Assembly (NCBI GenBank): GCA_951812925.1
Contig: OX638368.1
Coordinates: forward strand, 74,062,422 to 74,126,421
Reading direction: 5' to 3'
Origin: Calliopum simillimum
Taxonomy: Eukaryota; Arthropoda; Insecta; Diptera; Lauxaniidae
Length of the DNA: 64,000 nucleotides
In this document: positions 45,113-57,458 of the stretch, piece after piece
Layout of the letters: the number at the start of each line of letters is the position of its first letter
How positions within the stretch are numbered: position 1 is the first letter of the stretch
Program-made: the position numbers and the translations under genes
The notes under the pieces: generated by a model
The model's database searches: none
Told to the model about the DNA's origin: nothing
What the model saw: the letters and a program-made list of their open reading frames with translations, nothing else

Positions 45113-45305
45113 AATATGCATATATACATTTCTTCTTTATGCGGAAGTGAAAAACGTGTGTGTTAATGTAAATAAAGCATAACTTTGCAAAAGGAATAGA
45201 TAGAATTTTGAATCCAACGAATTTTTCATCAGGAATCAATAATATATCGAAGTACGTATTGAGTTTTCATTGAGATTAAACTCGCACCTGTTACTTATTG
45301 AGGCC
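45113..45305. other. No gene recognised
   Basis: Short AT-rich stretch between foldback V and the LINE. Confidence 0.4.
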
Positions 45306-45310
45306 CGGTG

Positions 45311-47077
45311 TGTCAGCTAGCACAGTCAAAAAATCTTCTGCTGCAAAGCAAGATGCTTCGATTTCCAAAAGTGCTAATCATTGACGAAAGTATTGAGAGT
45401 GGTGCTATCCCAGAGGATAGATGGAGATTAGTTACAGCGCGTCTTCGTGACAAGCTTCTCGATCTCTGCACCGAAAATTCCAATGCTCGTCCTCCTTTAT
45501 TCGATGCTCTTAGCTGGCAAAAAGGCTTTAGAGTTGTCTGTTGCAATGACCAGTGCTCTTGTGACTTTATAAAAAATACTATAATCTCACTCAGGATGAA
45601 ATTCCTAAGCCGATAAGGGCAAGGGTTTTCATTCCATTGCCAATCGTGGAAAAGGGGAAAATCCTAAGATTGCTCCAATTCCAAAACCCGGGACTCCATT
45701 CTGCAGAACTGCGGATTGTCCGTGCTGAGAAAGCTAGCGAGACTGGTCAAAGCTTCATTGTTGAGCTGAACGAGGAACGCCTTGATGTTGCCTTGATTCA
45801 AGAACCCTGGATTTCTGGTAACAAAATTAACGGCTTGAATCATGGTAACTTCAAAATGTTTTGTAATATTTCTTGTAAACGTCCCCGAGCTTGTATTCTA
45901 GCTCACAAGAATCTCAACCTGTTTCATGTGCCACACCTTTCGACTGATGGCTTGGTTGTCGTTCGCGCAGAGAAGATTGGGCAAAAAAGCCATTTCTTTT
46001 AGCGTCTGCTTACTTTCCTCATAATGAGCTTGCTCCAACATATAATGTAAAAGCACTATACTCCTGGGCGGAGGCACGCGATTTAAGTTTAGTGCTATCG
46101 GCTGATGCCAATGCGCATCACACGCAATGGGGTAGCACCGACATCAATGAGCGAGGTGAGTCTTTGTTCGATTTTATCTTAAATTCAAACCTTTTGTTAA
46201 GTACAAAAGGTCTGAACCTACTTTTCTTATTCGAAACAGAGCAAAAGTTTTAGACATTACCTTAACTACTGACTCTGATAGTTTTAAAATTGAAAACTGG
46301 AAAGTTTTAAATAAGCATTCGTTTTCTGATCACATTATTTACCAAATTTCTACCAATTATGTGGAAGCACCCTTTAAAAACGCTTCAAAAACAAATTGGT
46401 CTCAATATAATTGCCTTCTTTCTGAAAATATCTTACCTCCGACAAAGGAAAAACTAGATAGTATAGTAGAAATTTACGATACTGTCAATAATCTTACAGC
46501 TGAGCTGATAAAAGCTTTTAATTTGTCCTACCCAAAAGCCACGAACTAAAAAATATCCACCATGGTGGAATAAGAAGGTTGATCACACCCGTAAAGTGGC
46601 TAAAATGCTATTCAGCATAGCTAAGCGAAGTTGCTTGGCTGAGTATTGGGAATGTTATAAACTCCATCTTAAGATTTTAAAAAAAAAATAGTCCGTATTG
46701 CTAATCGCATATCTTGGAGAGATTTTTGCAGTAAAATAGAAAGTACAACCGAAACAGCCAGACTTCATAGGATTCTGACTAGAGTCGATTAATTTAGGAT
46801 CTCTTAAAAAAGCGACGGGTCTTGGACTGAGAATTCGTTTGACACTTAAAAAATTTTTTTTGATACGCATTTTCCTGATTACCCAGAAAATGTAGATCAA
46901 ACTATCAAAAGCCAAAACTTTGAAAATTAGGGTATCGCGGAAAGTATTATAACAGATGAAAAAGTCAGTTGGGCAGTGAACACTTTCTCAACCTTCAAAT
47001 CACCTGGGTCTGATGGTGTTCACCCTGTTATGCTTCAGAAAGCTGCCGCCCTTTTAAAGTCTTGGCTAAAGGTCATA
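45311..47077 (+). pseudogene. LOA-type LINE, first segment (ORF1 end, endonuclease, RT start)
   Basis: 45311-45616 encodes an ORF1-like end (STVKKSSAAKQDAS; RWRLVTARLRDKLLDLC; WQKGFRVVCCND). 45637-46002 goes from ILRLLQFQNPGL directly into LDVALIQEPWISGNKI, so ORF1 is joined in frame to the endonuclease and the endonuclease start is missing. SADANAHHTQWGS (about 46095) is the next endonuclease motif, after a frameshift. WWNKKVDHTRKVAKML and TFKSPGSDGVHPVMLQKAAA lead into RT. Several stops and shifts are present. RT and RNase H style place it with LOA-clade elements (inference). Confidence 0.8.
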
Positions 47078-47253
47078 TGGTCAAAATCACAAAAAAGTAA
47101 ACCAGGGAAAAGTTTTTTGTTTCAAGTTTTTTAAAAATTTTTTTGCATGTGTCGATAGATCATGTTTTGTACTATCTAACGTTAGGAGGTATTTCTATAT
47201 ATGTGGAATAAAGTTGCACTTCCATTGTTTTTCCAAGTGAACAAAATATAAAA

Positions 47254-48050
47254 CTAGTAAGGGTGTAACTTTTGGCCTGGCCAAAATATAAATACCCTAC
47301 ACTGCAGTATTTTGAAAACTTTGCTTATAAGGGAGGTGCCACGCCCTCTTGTCCGAGTACACCCAGTTTTTGTTCAGAGCTTGCATTTACAGTTTTTAGT
47401 GTCAGAGTGAAATTTAGTTGGATTATCTCAAAAAACTCTTTCGGTATAGCACTTTGAAACTTTTGCTTATATGGGAGGTGCAACGCCCCCTTGCCCGATT
47501 TCATCCAATTTTTGCTGAGAGCTTTCATTTATAATTCTTAGTGTTTGAGTCAAATTTGGTTTGAATATCTCAAAAAACGCTTTCAGTATAGCGTTTTGAA
47601 GCTTTTGCTTATATGGGAGGTGCCACACCCTATTGTCCGAATTTGCTCAGATTTTTTTCAGAGCTTGCGCTTATAATTCGTAGTACTTATGTTTATTGTG
47701 GTTGCATTGTCGTGAAAAATACTCCTAAAATTGAATTTTGAATATATTTTTTGTATGGGCGGTACGCGTGTCCGTTGACCGATTTGGCTCATTTTCAATC
47801 CCCCGAGCTAACTTTAACGACGGAGGCAGTGTACCGAATTTCATTGAATTATCTTGCTCAGTTTTCCAAAAAAGTGTATTTCAACACACAGCCAGCCACC
47901 CAGCCAGCCAGCCAGACAGACAGACCGACATGGCTATATCGACTCAGGAGGTGACGCTGATCAAGAATATATATACTTTTCTATACCTGCCACGCCTCCT
48001 TCTCTGCGTTACAAACGGAAGGACAAAGTGAATATACCCTGGGTGTAGGG
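47254..48050 (-). mobile_element. Helitron-like family X, complete copy Xe (797 bp)
   Basis: The 3' CTAG is at 47254-47257 with T outside, then the ttggcctggccaa hairpin, tandem units (landmarks at about 47358, 47508 and 47643), CAGC microsatellite and the 5' hairpin ending 48050 with A outside. The empty site in copy A of element T (about 10385-10400) shows insertion at an A/T junction. Confidence 0.78.
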
Positions 48051-48073
48051 TATAAAAAAAATATAAAAAATTC

Positions 48074-51000
48074 GGCGACGGGATGTTAGCACCCCATTAA
48101 TGGAATTTTGGGAAACCACTAATGCCATTCAAAAGGTCATAAAATGGTCAAAAAAGGTCAGTTGGTTTGGCTAATTGGTCAGCGATGGGGAATTTTTAAA
48201 AAAAATTTTTTAAAAATTTTCAAGGTCAAGGATATGTTAGCACCCCATTCATGGAATTTCGAGAAACCAATTATGTCATTCGAAAGGTCATCAAATGGTC
48301 AAAAAAGGTCAGTTGGTTTCGCTAATTGGTCAGCGATAGGGAATTTTTCAAAAATTTTTTAAAGATATTTTTTCAAGAAACCTTAAATTTAGAAAAAACG
48401 ATTTTTTCAAAATAACTTCAAAACGGTCCATCTTAGAAAAAAATTTGGAACGTTCAATTCCCTATAAGGCTCTCTTCAAACTGTTTTTTCGTCAGACTTA
48501 ACCTTCATGAAAAACGCACTTCTATTTTCAATTTAGAATGATTTTCAAGACGCAGTGTCTCATGAACGGTACGTCGGACGAAAAAGCAGTTCGAAAACAC
48601 TCATATATGACTTAAATTTTTTGATACGGACACACTAAAAACTAACTTGCTAAACTGAAACTTTTTTTGGTGGATTTTTGAAGGGTTTTTGATCAAAATT
48701 ATTGCCTTATACTTTTTTTAAAAAAATTTAAATTTTTTAAAAAGTTATAAGCATGTGAATTTTTATGTACGTCTTTTTTCAAATTGCAATTTCTCAGAAA
48801 ACATTGAGCGAAAATTAATGAAACTTTTGTAGTAGGACTAGAAATAATTCAAAATTTAAACGAAATGCGATTTCTCCGTAAATATTAAGCAAAATTTATA
48901 AAACTTTTGTGGTGGGACTAAAAATAATTCAAAATTTAGATGAAATAAACTTTTCATAAAAATATTTAAAATTTCTTATAAATAATGCACTTTTTAATAA
49001 ACAAATAGATATTTAAGCTATACCTATAGCAAAATAAGAACAAAATTTTTATACAGAAATGTGCTCTGAAATCTGCACAATATTTCTGTGAAAAAATTGG
49101 AGGTACTCATCATTAACAAAAAAGTTACGCGTTCTTAAATGACTCTACATAGGTGCCTTGCCTATGCGATTCACACATTTACGCTCGCTGCGCGTCCTTA
49201 CGTGCATTCTCAATTTCTGCATAAATTATGATTTGTTGTTTTGAAACGGCATGCAGCGGTGAAATGCGAAAATCACATAGGCAAGGCACCTATGTAGTGG
49301 CATTTAAGTACGCGTAACTTTTTTGTTAATGATGAGTACCTCCAATTTTTTTTCACAGAAATGTTGCGCAGATTTCAGAGCACATTTCTGTATGAAAATT
49401 TTGTTTTTATTTTGCTATAGGTATAGCTTAAATATCTATTTGTTTATTAAAAAGTGCATTATTTATAAGAAATTTTAAATATTTTTATGAAAAGTTTATT
49501 TCATCTAAATTTTGAATTATTTTTAGTCCCACCACAAAAGTTTTATAAATTTTCGCTTAATATTTACGGAGAAATCGCAATTTGAAAAAAGACATACATA
49601 TAAATTCACATGCTTATAACTTTTAAAAAAATTAAAATTTTTGAAAAACAAGTATAAGGCAATAATCTAGATCAAAAACTTCAAAAAACCATCAAAAAAA
49701 GTTTCAGTTTAACAAGTTAGTTTTTAGTGTGTCCGTTTCAAAAAATTTAAGTCATAGGGAATTGAACGTTCTACAAAATGCGAGAAAATTTTATTTAAAT
49801 TTTATATAAGAAATTAAATCTTCCTAGAAAAAAAAAACTGCTACTTTTGAATTTTTTTTTATAGCTCATCAAAAGGCCCAACGCAGGTCTGTTTTTCAAG
49901 ATACGGCTAGCCATTTCAAAGTAATGACATTTTAAATGAAAGCAGAGGAGAACTGTAGGGTGAAAAAATATTTAAGGCAAACTTCAACAAAAATTTTTAT
50001 TTTTTTTTTTTTTTTTTTTTTTCAATGAGTTCTAGTGTAACACTTTCGATTACCATTAATTAGTATAAAAAAACTGCCAAAGCATTATGAGCTATAAAAA
50101 AAAATTCAAAAGTTTTTTTTTTTTTTTTCTAGGAGAAGTTAATTCCTAATATACTTTGTATAAAATTTTTATCTGTCTTTATTCAAAGGACATAACTTTA
50201 AAATGACAAGCCGTATCTGGATAAAAAATCTTAAAAGTAAATTTTTTTTTTAAAAAAAATATGAAATTTTTGAAAGATTTCGTATAAGTTTTTACATGTT
50301 TTCATTCAAAAGATCATAACTTTTGAACCAGATGACCTTTTCCAAGGCATTGATACTACGTTATTACATCGTTTGAACGGTGCTAAAATCATAGCAATAC
50401 AACAAGTTGTTCTGAAGTTATACATTTTCAAATACAATCTCGCAACAGCGAAAAAAACCCAAAACTTCAAACGATTTTTGGCTGAGTCAAAATTCACTTT
50501 AGATATATGGTCCCAAGGAGTTTTTAACATAAATTTTAACGTAGAATCCGAAATTCGATGAAAGTAAGTGGAAAAAAAAAATGTGATCTTCTCTAATGTA
50601 TGTATGCGATATCTCATTAAGGGTAAGTCCGACGAAAAAACAGTTTGAAGAGACCCTTATAGAGAATTGAACGTTCCAAATTTTTTTCTAGGATGAACCG
50701 TTTTGAAGTTATTTTGAAAAAACGGTTTTATTCTAAATTTTAGGTTTCTTGAAAAAATATCTTTAAAAAATTTTTGAAAAATTCCCTATCGCTGACCAAT
50801 TAGCGAAACCAACTGACCTTTTTTGACAATTTGTTGACCTTTCGAATGACATAATTGGTTTCTCGAAATTCCATGAATGGGGTGCTAACATCTCCAATGA
50901 CCTTGAAAATTGATAAAAAAAATTTTTAAAAATAACCTATCGCTGACCAATTAGCCAAACCAACTGACCTTTTTTGACCATTTTATGACCTTTCGAATGA

Positions 51001-51201
51001 CATAATTGATTTCTCGAAATTCCATAAATGGGGTGCTAACATATCCTTGACCTTGAAAATTTTTAAGAAATTTTTTTAAAAATTCCCCATCGCTGACCAA
51101 TTAGCCAAGCCAACTGACCTTTTTTGACCATTTTATGACCTTTTGAATAGCATAAGTGGTTTCCCGCAATTCCATAAATGGGGTGCTAACATCCCGTCGC
51201 C
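48074..51201. mobile_element. Foldback element FB2 (3128 bp), 9-bp target duplication
   Basis: The ends read ggcgacgggatgttagcacc and ggtgctaacatcccgtcgcc. The 9-mer aaaaaattc flanks both (48065-48073 and 51202-51210). Outer arms 48074-48510 pair with 50620-51201; an inner palindrome pairs about 48600-49190 with 49245-49770 around a centre near 49215. The segment 49790-50620 is unpaired. Repeats of tggggtgctaacat occur two or three times per arm. No gene. Confidence 0.9.
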
Positions 51202-52829
51202 AAAAAATTCAGAGCTCTGGAAAAAAGGTAAGAATCGCTAAACTCAATTCACGTGGTGTTTTATTGTGGCTATTTATGTGAAATTATACCATTATATAAA
51301 TAAATAAATAATAAAATGTAAAAAAAAATGTTTCGGTAAGCCGTTTTTATGGCTTTGAAAAGAGCCGCAATTTAAAGGTAACGTGGCAGATACAAAAAAG
51401 GAAAAAGTTTTTAGTGGCACTTTAACCGCGATCTAATTTGACGGCAATTGCATTTCTGATGAACAAACTATGGATACATCTTGACCACACTTAATTTTTA
51501 GCAATTTTTAGAAGCCTTCCTTCTCTAAAAGACCATAATAATTGTGTAACGTGGCAGAGATTTGCCACAGTAAATTTTATATATCGTTTTTTGATCTCAA
51601 TCGCCAATTTGTCGCACAAGGTCGCCTCACCAAGGCTGAAACGAATAAAAATTACACCCAAAAGCTCAAAGAAGATGTAACATTTGAGCAATACAAGAAG
51701 AAAGAGCCGATGCCATGCGATCGTATAACTTAATAAGTGAAAAAGTGGGCGTGGCTTTTATTTAATTTCACCTTTTTTCCACCCACCGTATGGTATTTAT
51801 ATTCGCCATCCTTCCATTAATTTTCATCAAAATCGCTCGCATAGTTTGTGACATATGTACTAAAATCTAAAACCATGAAATCATTAATCCTTTGTATGGC
51901 GTTGAAAAAACCCTTTTTTGTAATGGCCTATATCTCGTAAAAAGTAATACAACCTAAAAATAGCGTCAGTATGGCTTCTTGTGAATACAGTTGGCTATTC
52001 AAATCCATTGACAAAAATCAATGTTACCCTTTTCTGCTTTTGTAATGTAGCTTTAAGTAAAACCCAAAACAGTGATTTTTTCATTTTTAAGCAAGGATAA
52101 CTCAGGATCCAGATGTGATAAAAAAAAAACCAAGTTCAGATTCGTAATTAGCAGATCTAAGTCCATCATAAAAAAGTCCGGCTATAAAAAACTAGGAATG
52201 GGGGGTAGGGGATTTAAAAAAATGGACCGTCGCAGATTCTGGCATCATCCTATTTTTAGTAACTTGGAGTCCTACCGGTTCTCATATTTTTTATACTCAA
52301 GTCGGTCTGGCGCCTAACCTAATGGGAAACTTGGGTAAAATGAAGCTCTTTTTCATTCTGTTTGTTGTTACGAACATTCACAAGGGTATGAATACATTTT
52401 TTTATACAATTTTTCAGACGGTGTAGCGTGGCAGATTTTGTATGTCACGTGGCAGAGACAATGTTTTTGCTCTTAAATCATTTCCACATAAGCTTAAAAG
52501 ACCATCATGAATGCAGTTCTCTTAACTCATCTTTCATTTCTAACACATAAAAATTTGTGATCAATCGTTTGGGTAGAAGCGCAGAATTTTCGATAAATGT
52601 ATGTGCACCTCTAAAATGACTTCCAAATTTGTGTCACGTGGCAGAGAAGTTTTACTGATAATAACACGAAAACCACACAATTTATAACAATTCTTTATTC
52701 GAAGGAAATGTGTATCTCAAGAAGCTTAATGATATAAAATTCTTAAATCATGAATATTTCACTTATTTAACATAGATATGACCAAAAAACAGCGTACGAA
52801 TGTCACGTGGCAGATTTTGAGATTGACCA

Positions 52830-54380
52830 TATATAGAAGTTATCTTTTTTGGACACATATACCTGGCAAATAGAATAATGTCAAAGTAGTTTTCATTCCA
52901 AAGGCAGGGAAACCAAACCATACTGTTGCAAAAGACTTCAGACCTATAAGTTGTATCATTTTTGCTAAAAACGCTTGAGAGAATTTTAAATTATCATTTC
53001 CGAGAAAAAAAACATAATTCATGATCTTGCTAATGAACAGCACGCTTACTGTAAAGGAAAGTTAACGGAAACTGCAGTACATGATGTAGTTGACGTTGTT
53101 GAAAAATCTCTACATTAAAAGGAATACACTCTAGTCTTTGTTGGACATTAAAGGAGCTTTTAATAACGTCCTTCTAAGTGCGGTAACTGCTAGTCTGCGT
53201 CGTATAGGCACAGAGGCCTGTGTTACTGCTCTGATTGAAAAAGTTTTATTATGTAAGGTTGCACAATCTGAAATTAACAACTGTACATTAAGCAAATCAG
53301 TTTGAAGAGGAACTCCACAAGGTGGAGTTATCTCACGACTACTCTGGAATCTGGTTGTTGACGACTTGATAAAAAGTCTAATCAAACAGGGTGTACGAGT
53401 AGTGGCATACGCTGATGCTATTTGTATAATGGTAGTAGGTAAGGACTTGAATATCTTAAGTGATATCATGTCTTTGGCACTTAAATCCATTAAACTTTGG
53501 ACAAGCTCAAAAGGCTTAAGTATTAATGCCGAAAAAACTGAGGTTGTTGTTTTTTCAAATAAACATCAAATACCTCAATTTAGGCATCCAGTTTTGGATG
53601 GCGTTAGTCTTCCTATAAAGGAAAGCGTTACTCTCCTGGGTATTGTTCTTGACCGTAAACTTAAATGGAAGTTTAATGTTGAAAATAGAATTAGGAAAGC
53701 ATACGTTGCTTTCTATTCATGTAAACGCTTGTTTGGTAAGAGATGGGGCCTTAAACCGAAAATAATTTTTTGGATGTATAAGGCAATCATCAGGCCGATT
53801 CTCATTTTGGTGGGGTGGAACTCTTTACATAAACAAAGTTATTTGGATATTCTGTCCAGGGTTCAAAGAGTTGCATGTCTCGGTGTTACTGGGGCTTTTA
53901 AAACTACTGCCACTGCTGCACTGGAAACGCTTCTTCACCTAGAACCGCTTGATATTTTTGCCAGAAGCATGGCCGCGAAAAGTGCAATTAGACTTAATAA
54001 AGAATTGGGTTTCTGGAAATCGAAATCTTTTGGTCATAATAGTATCTTACTCCAATTTATGGATTGTGATGTAATAGGTGGTACTGAATACCTCTTACGA
54101 CACCTTCTCTTCCCAACGAACTTCCAGGTGGTAATACCTGAGAGAGAAAATTGGGCTCCTTTAAACGCATCCCTTGAAATATACACAGATGGGTCAAAAT
54201 TGGGTTCAGGCACTGGATCGGGCATTCATTCTAAGTCTTTAAACTTAGCAAAATTTTACAGACTGCCAAACGACTGTAGTGTCTTTCAGGCAGAGGATTA
54301 TGCTGTTCTTAAAGCTTGCGAAATCCTCAAATCAGCATAATCAAGGGAAAAATCGAAAATAAATGTATTCAGCTTGCTAT
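52830..54380 (+). pseudogene. LOA-type LINE, middle segment (RT and RNase H)
   Basis: VKVVFIPKAGKPNHTVAKDF starts the RT, followed by EQHAYCKGKLTETAVHDVVD and, in a further frame, GAFNNVLLSAVTASLRRIG. RGTPQGGVISRLLWNLVVDD is motif B. The open frame 53366-54340 has YADAICIMV in place of YADD, so a catalytic Asp is replaced by Ala. It continues through NAEKTEVVVFSNK and LLGIVLDRKLKWKFNVENR to an RNase H domain (EIYTDGSKLGSGTG, VFQAEDYAVLKACEIL), where it ends at 54340. Stops near 52970 and 53120 confirm decay. Confidence 0.9.
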
Positions 54381-55085
54381 TTACACAGGTTTACAAAAAA
54401 AAAAAAATGTCATGGCGTTTTGACCAGACTATGTGTTTCCTAGGGACTTTGACGTCCTGAATCCGAATCCCGGGTCCGTTTTTTTCCAGAACGTCTGAGA
54501 AAAAAGATTTCAAGGTCATATGGAGGTCAAAGTGGGGTTCATGTGTCGTTTGGTGACAAATTCGCTAAAATTCTGAAACTAATTTTTAATCATTGAATTC
54601 TTAGTCCTTAAAAAGAATATGTGAGCAAAAAGGGTATCATCTGAAGATCAGAATATATATCGTCGGGTTAAAACTACAACTAGACATCTACATTTTTCAT
54701 GTTTTGAGAAAAAAGCGTTTTAAATTTTTTGAAATTCGTTTTTTGTATGGGATTTTGCAGTTTTATGCTTTTTATTCTTTATATGAAATTGGATGGAGAC
54801 TACATTTCAAAAAACCGATTAGACTGTGGCATAGAGTCGTTTTTTCTTCATGTTTCTGTATACTTAACTCAAAACATCAATATATCGAGCCCTAACCGCA
54901 ACAGTAGCGTATGTGACATTTTTTCGAAATTTTTTTTTTGATCCAAATATGTTCTAAAATGTCATTCTCATCTATATGCCAAATATTAAAACTGAATTTT
55001 GTTTACTTACAAAGATATCGCACTTTCAATTATGTCGTAAGAGCCACATGTTTTTTTGTTGACCGCAAAAAGAACGTAAGCACCT

Positions 55086-55275
55086 CAAAAACCAGAGAAG
55101 GAGGCGTGGCAGGTATGGAAAAGTATATATATTCCTCGTCAGAATCACTTTTTAAGTCGGTATAGCCATGCCCGTCTGTTTGGATGGATGCTTGTGTGTA
55201 CGTGAAAATATTATTCACGGATAATTCGACGAAATTTTTTGAAGAGGGTCGTTGTAAAAGTTAGCTCGAAGGATT
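55086..55275 (+). mobile_element. Helitron-like family X fragment Xf
   Basis: agaaggaggcgtggcaggta through gtatagccatgcccgtctgt and ttagctcgaaggattgaaa match the 5' half of family X in plus orientation; both ends are truncated. Confidence 0.7.
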
Positions 55276-56470
55276 GAAACTGAAGCTTAAAGCCCCAGTC
55301 CTTTTCTTTGAAAATCAGTTTGAATTATGTCGATATCTTTTTTGCCTTAGAAATATCATAAGCTGAAGTATCAAAAAAACGTGGATTTTTTCATTTTTCA
55401 CCTTTTCAGGTTAGAATAATTCGAAGAAGAAAAAATATATCGATATAATTTAAGCTGGGTTTTGAAGTAAAATAATAGGGCTTCAAGGTGTTTTTTTAAG
55501 ATTTTATGGCTAAAGATTTCCTTGTTATATTATATAACCTCAAAAGAATAAAAAAAAAAATTTATTTTACTTTTCACAAAATGGATGGAAAATTAGTCTT
55601 TAGGCTAGGATTTCTCTCAAACCATTTTAGATATAGCAATTCTAAAACCAGATTCGGATTCAATATCGAAATTTACATTGAAAATGGTTTTTTTTGTTTT
55701 CGTCCGTTGCTAATTTTCTAAAAAAAACGCTAAAGTTAATTTATTTTTAACAAAAAAATTCCAAAAAAAAGTTGTTAAAAATACAATATCCCGTTAACGC
55801 GATCAGTTAAAACATTCAAAGATAATATTTTTGAATTTAAAAATAAACAGAAAACTTACTGCACACCCAGTTTTTAGTTAGTTTTTGTCAAACTTTTTTC
55901 TTTAATGCAGAAACAATGCGAAGACCATTTGGTAACCTAAATTCGATTTGGAAAATCGATTAGCTCGTTGACCGATTTAAAAAAAAACTTTATCTGTATA
56001 TTAGGACCTCTATGAACAACTTTGCAAAAAAAAGACCTGAAGTGGGACTATATCAGAGTAAAACCAAGTTCAAACGATGTGTGTGTGTGATATTTTGTAA
56101 GTTTTTTATACTAAATAGTACTGTGAATTAACCATATTACAGTCAATCTGACCGTTTTTGTGGGTTGGTACAATTTTAACCGTTGAAATTGTTACAAATT
56201 TCTTTCTGTGTATTAAATAAATGATATAAATGTATCCTTCAAAGGCAAAACCATGTAATTTCAAAAAACGTATGCGCCACATTTTAATTTTAATCTTCGC
56301 CAAGAGTGACTGCGAAAATGTCGTATGCGCCATAAATGAGTGAAATATGCACAAAATCAATTTAAAAACGCGTCTATTATTTATATTAGGTCTAATATAG
56401 ACTACATTTAACGTTTTAAAAAAATCCGCCATGCATGTTCGAAAAAAAATGAAAAAAACTCTCTCCTGTA
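55276..56470. other. FB3 interior, no gene
   Basis: AT-rich, with several open stretches (55506, 56106, 56524) that lack recognisable domains; the 183-residue minus frame at 56106-56657 crosses an inverted-repeat arm and is judged chance. Confidence 0.5.
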
Positions 56471-57096
56471 AAATTTGTTTTTTGTCGCATACGCTACTAT
56501 TGCGGTTAGGGCTCGATATGTAGATGTCCAGTTGTAGTTTTAACCCGACGATATCTTCTATGGGAACCCCTGGAGTGATTTGGAAAATATTGGTGTCATA
56601 TGAAAAGTATTTTGTTGGTATTGTTGATTTATTTATTGTTGAATTGAAAAATTTCACAAAATTTCAAAAAGCTTATATCTCGAAAACTATGAATCCAATT
56701 GAAATGCTCAGAACATTTTTATAGGCTGTCAAAATACTTTTCATATGACACCAATATTTTACAAATCCATCCAGGGGTTCCCAACTTATAGCGGTTTTCA
56801 TAGAAGATATATCCGGATTTTCCGATGGCTATATCTCCGAAACTAGGTCTGAGATACCCTTTTTGATCACATATTCTTTTTAAGGACTAAGAATTCAATG
56901 ATAAAAAATTAGTTTCAGAATTTTAGCGAATTTATCACTAAATGACACATGACCTCCATATGACCTTGAAATATTTTTTCTCAGACGTTCTGGAAAAAAG
57001 CGGACCCGGGATTCCGATTCAGGACGTCAAAGTCCCTAGGAAACACATAGTCTGGTCAAAACGCCATTACATTTTTTTTTTTTTGTAAACCTGTGT

Positions 57097-57458
57097 TATA
57101 GATGGCCAAATCTTAAAGCTTGCAATCATATTAGATCTATTTGGCCATCATATAGTATAAATCGTACTAAATTTTTAATAGCAATGGAGAAACATAATTA
57201 ACGGATCTTAATCGGTGCTATTATACGTACTGGACATTGTGCCATGGGAATCCATGCATCTCGTCTAGGTTTCTCAAACATTGGAGACCTTTGTACAATA
57301 GAAGTTGTAAAGACCTTGATATGGAAGAAACAGTCTTTCATTTCTTTTGTGAATGTCCAGCGCTTGCGCTTAGACGTAGAAGGAACTTTGGTCATTTCAA
57401 TTTGGAATCGCCTGACTCACTATCTGAGGTATGTCTTAAATCCATATGGAAGTATATA
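57097..57458 (+). pseudogene. LOA-type LINE, last segment (C-terminal zinc region)
   Basis: The plus strand reads SIWPSYSINRTKFLIAMEKH, then IGAIIRTGHCAMGIHASRLG and, in frame 57237-57563, CKDLDMEETVFHFFCECPAL. This GHC...H..R.G...C.....E...H....CPAL pattern is the usual C-end of R1/LOA/Jockey-type ORF2. A frameshift lies between the two parts. The gap to the middle segment is element FB3. Confidence 0.85.

Larger units (their letters stand above)
47078..52829. mobile_element. Element T, copy B (inverted relative to copy A)
   Basis: The left end tggtcaaaatc and the right end gagattgacca are inverted, with TA at 47076-47077 and 52830-52831. Backbone pieces 47078-47253 and 51211-52829 match 10574-10400 and 10390-6707 of copy A. 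It lacks the 7910-10020 part present in copy A. Inside are family X copy Xe and foldback FB2. Confidence 0.8.
54384..57095. mobile_element. Long-TIR element FB3 (2712 bp), TTA target duplication
   Basis: The ends cacaggtttacaaaaa and tttttgtaaacctgtg start arms of about 300 bp (54384-54690 with 56830-57095), including gactttgacgtcc and tctcagacgttctgg landmarks. A second inverted pair is 54655-54700 and 54880-54930 with 56475-56560. TTA flanks both ends (54381-54383 and 57096-57098), the size used by PIF/Harbinger elements (inference). The interior has sequence like the FB1 interior and a piece of family X. Confidence 0.75.

Noticed and set aside
56106..56657. 183-residue minus-strand frame in FB3
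   Set aside because: Crosses an inverted-repeat arm and shows no motif; best explained by chance.
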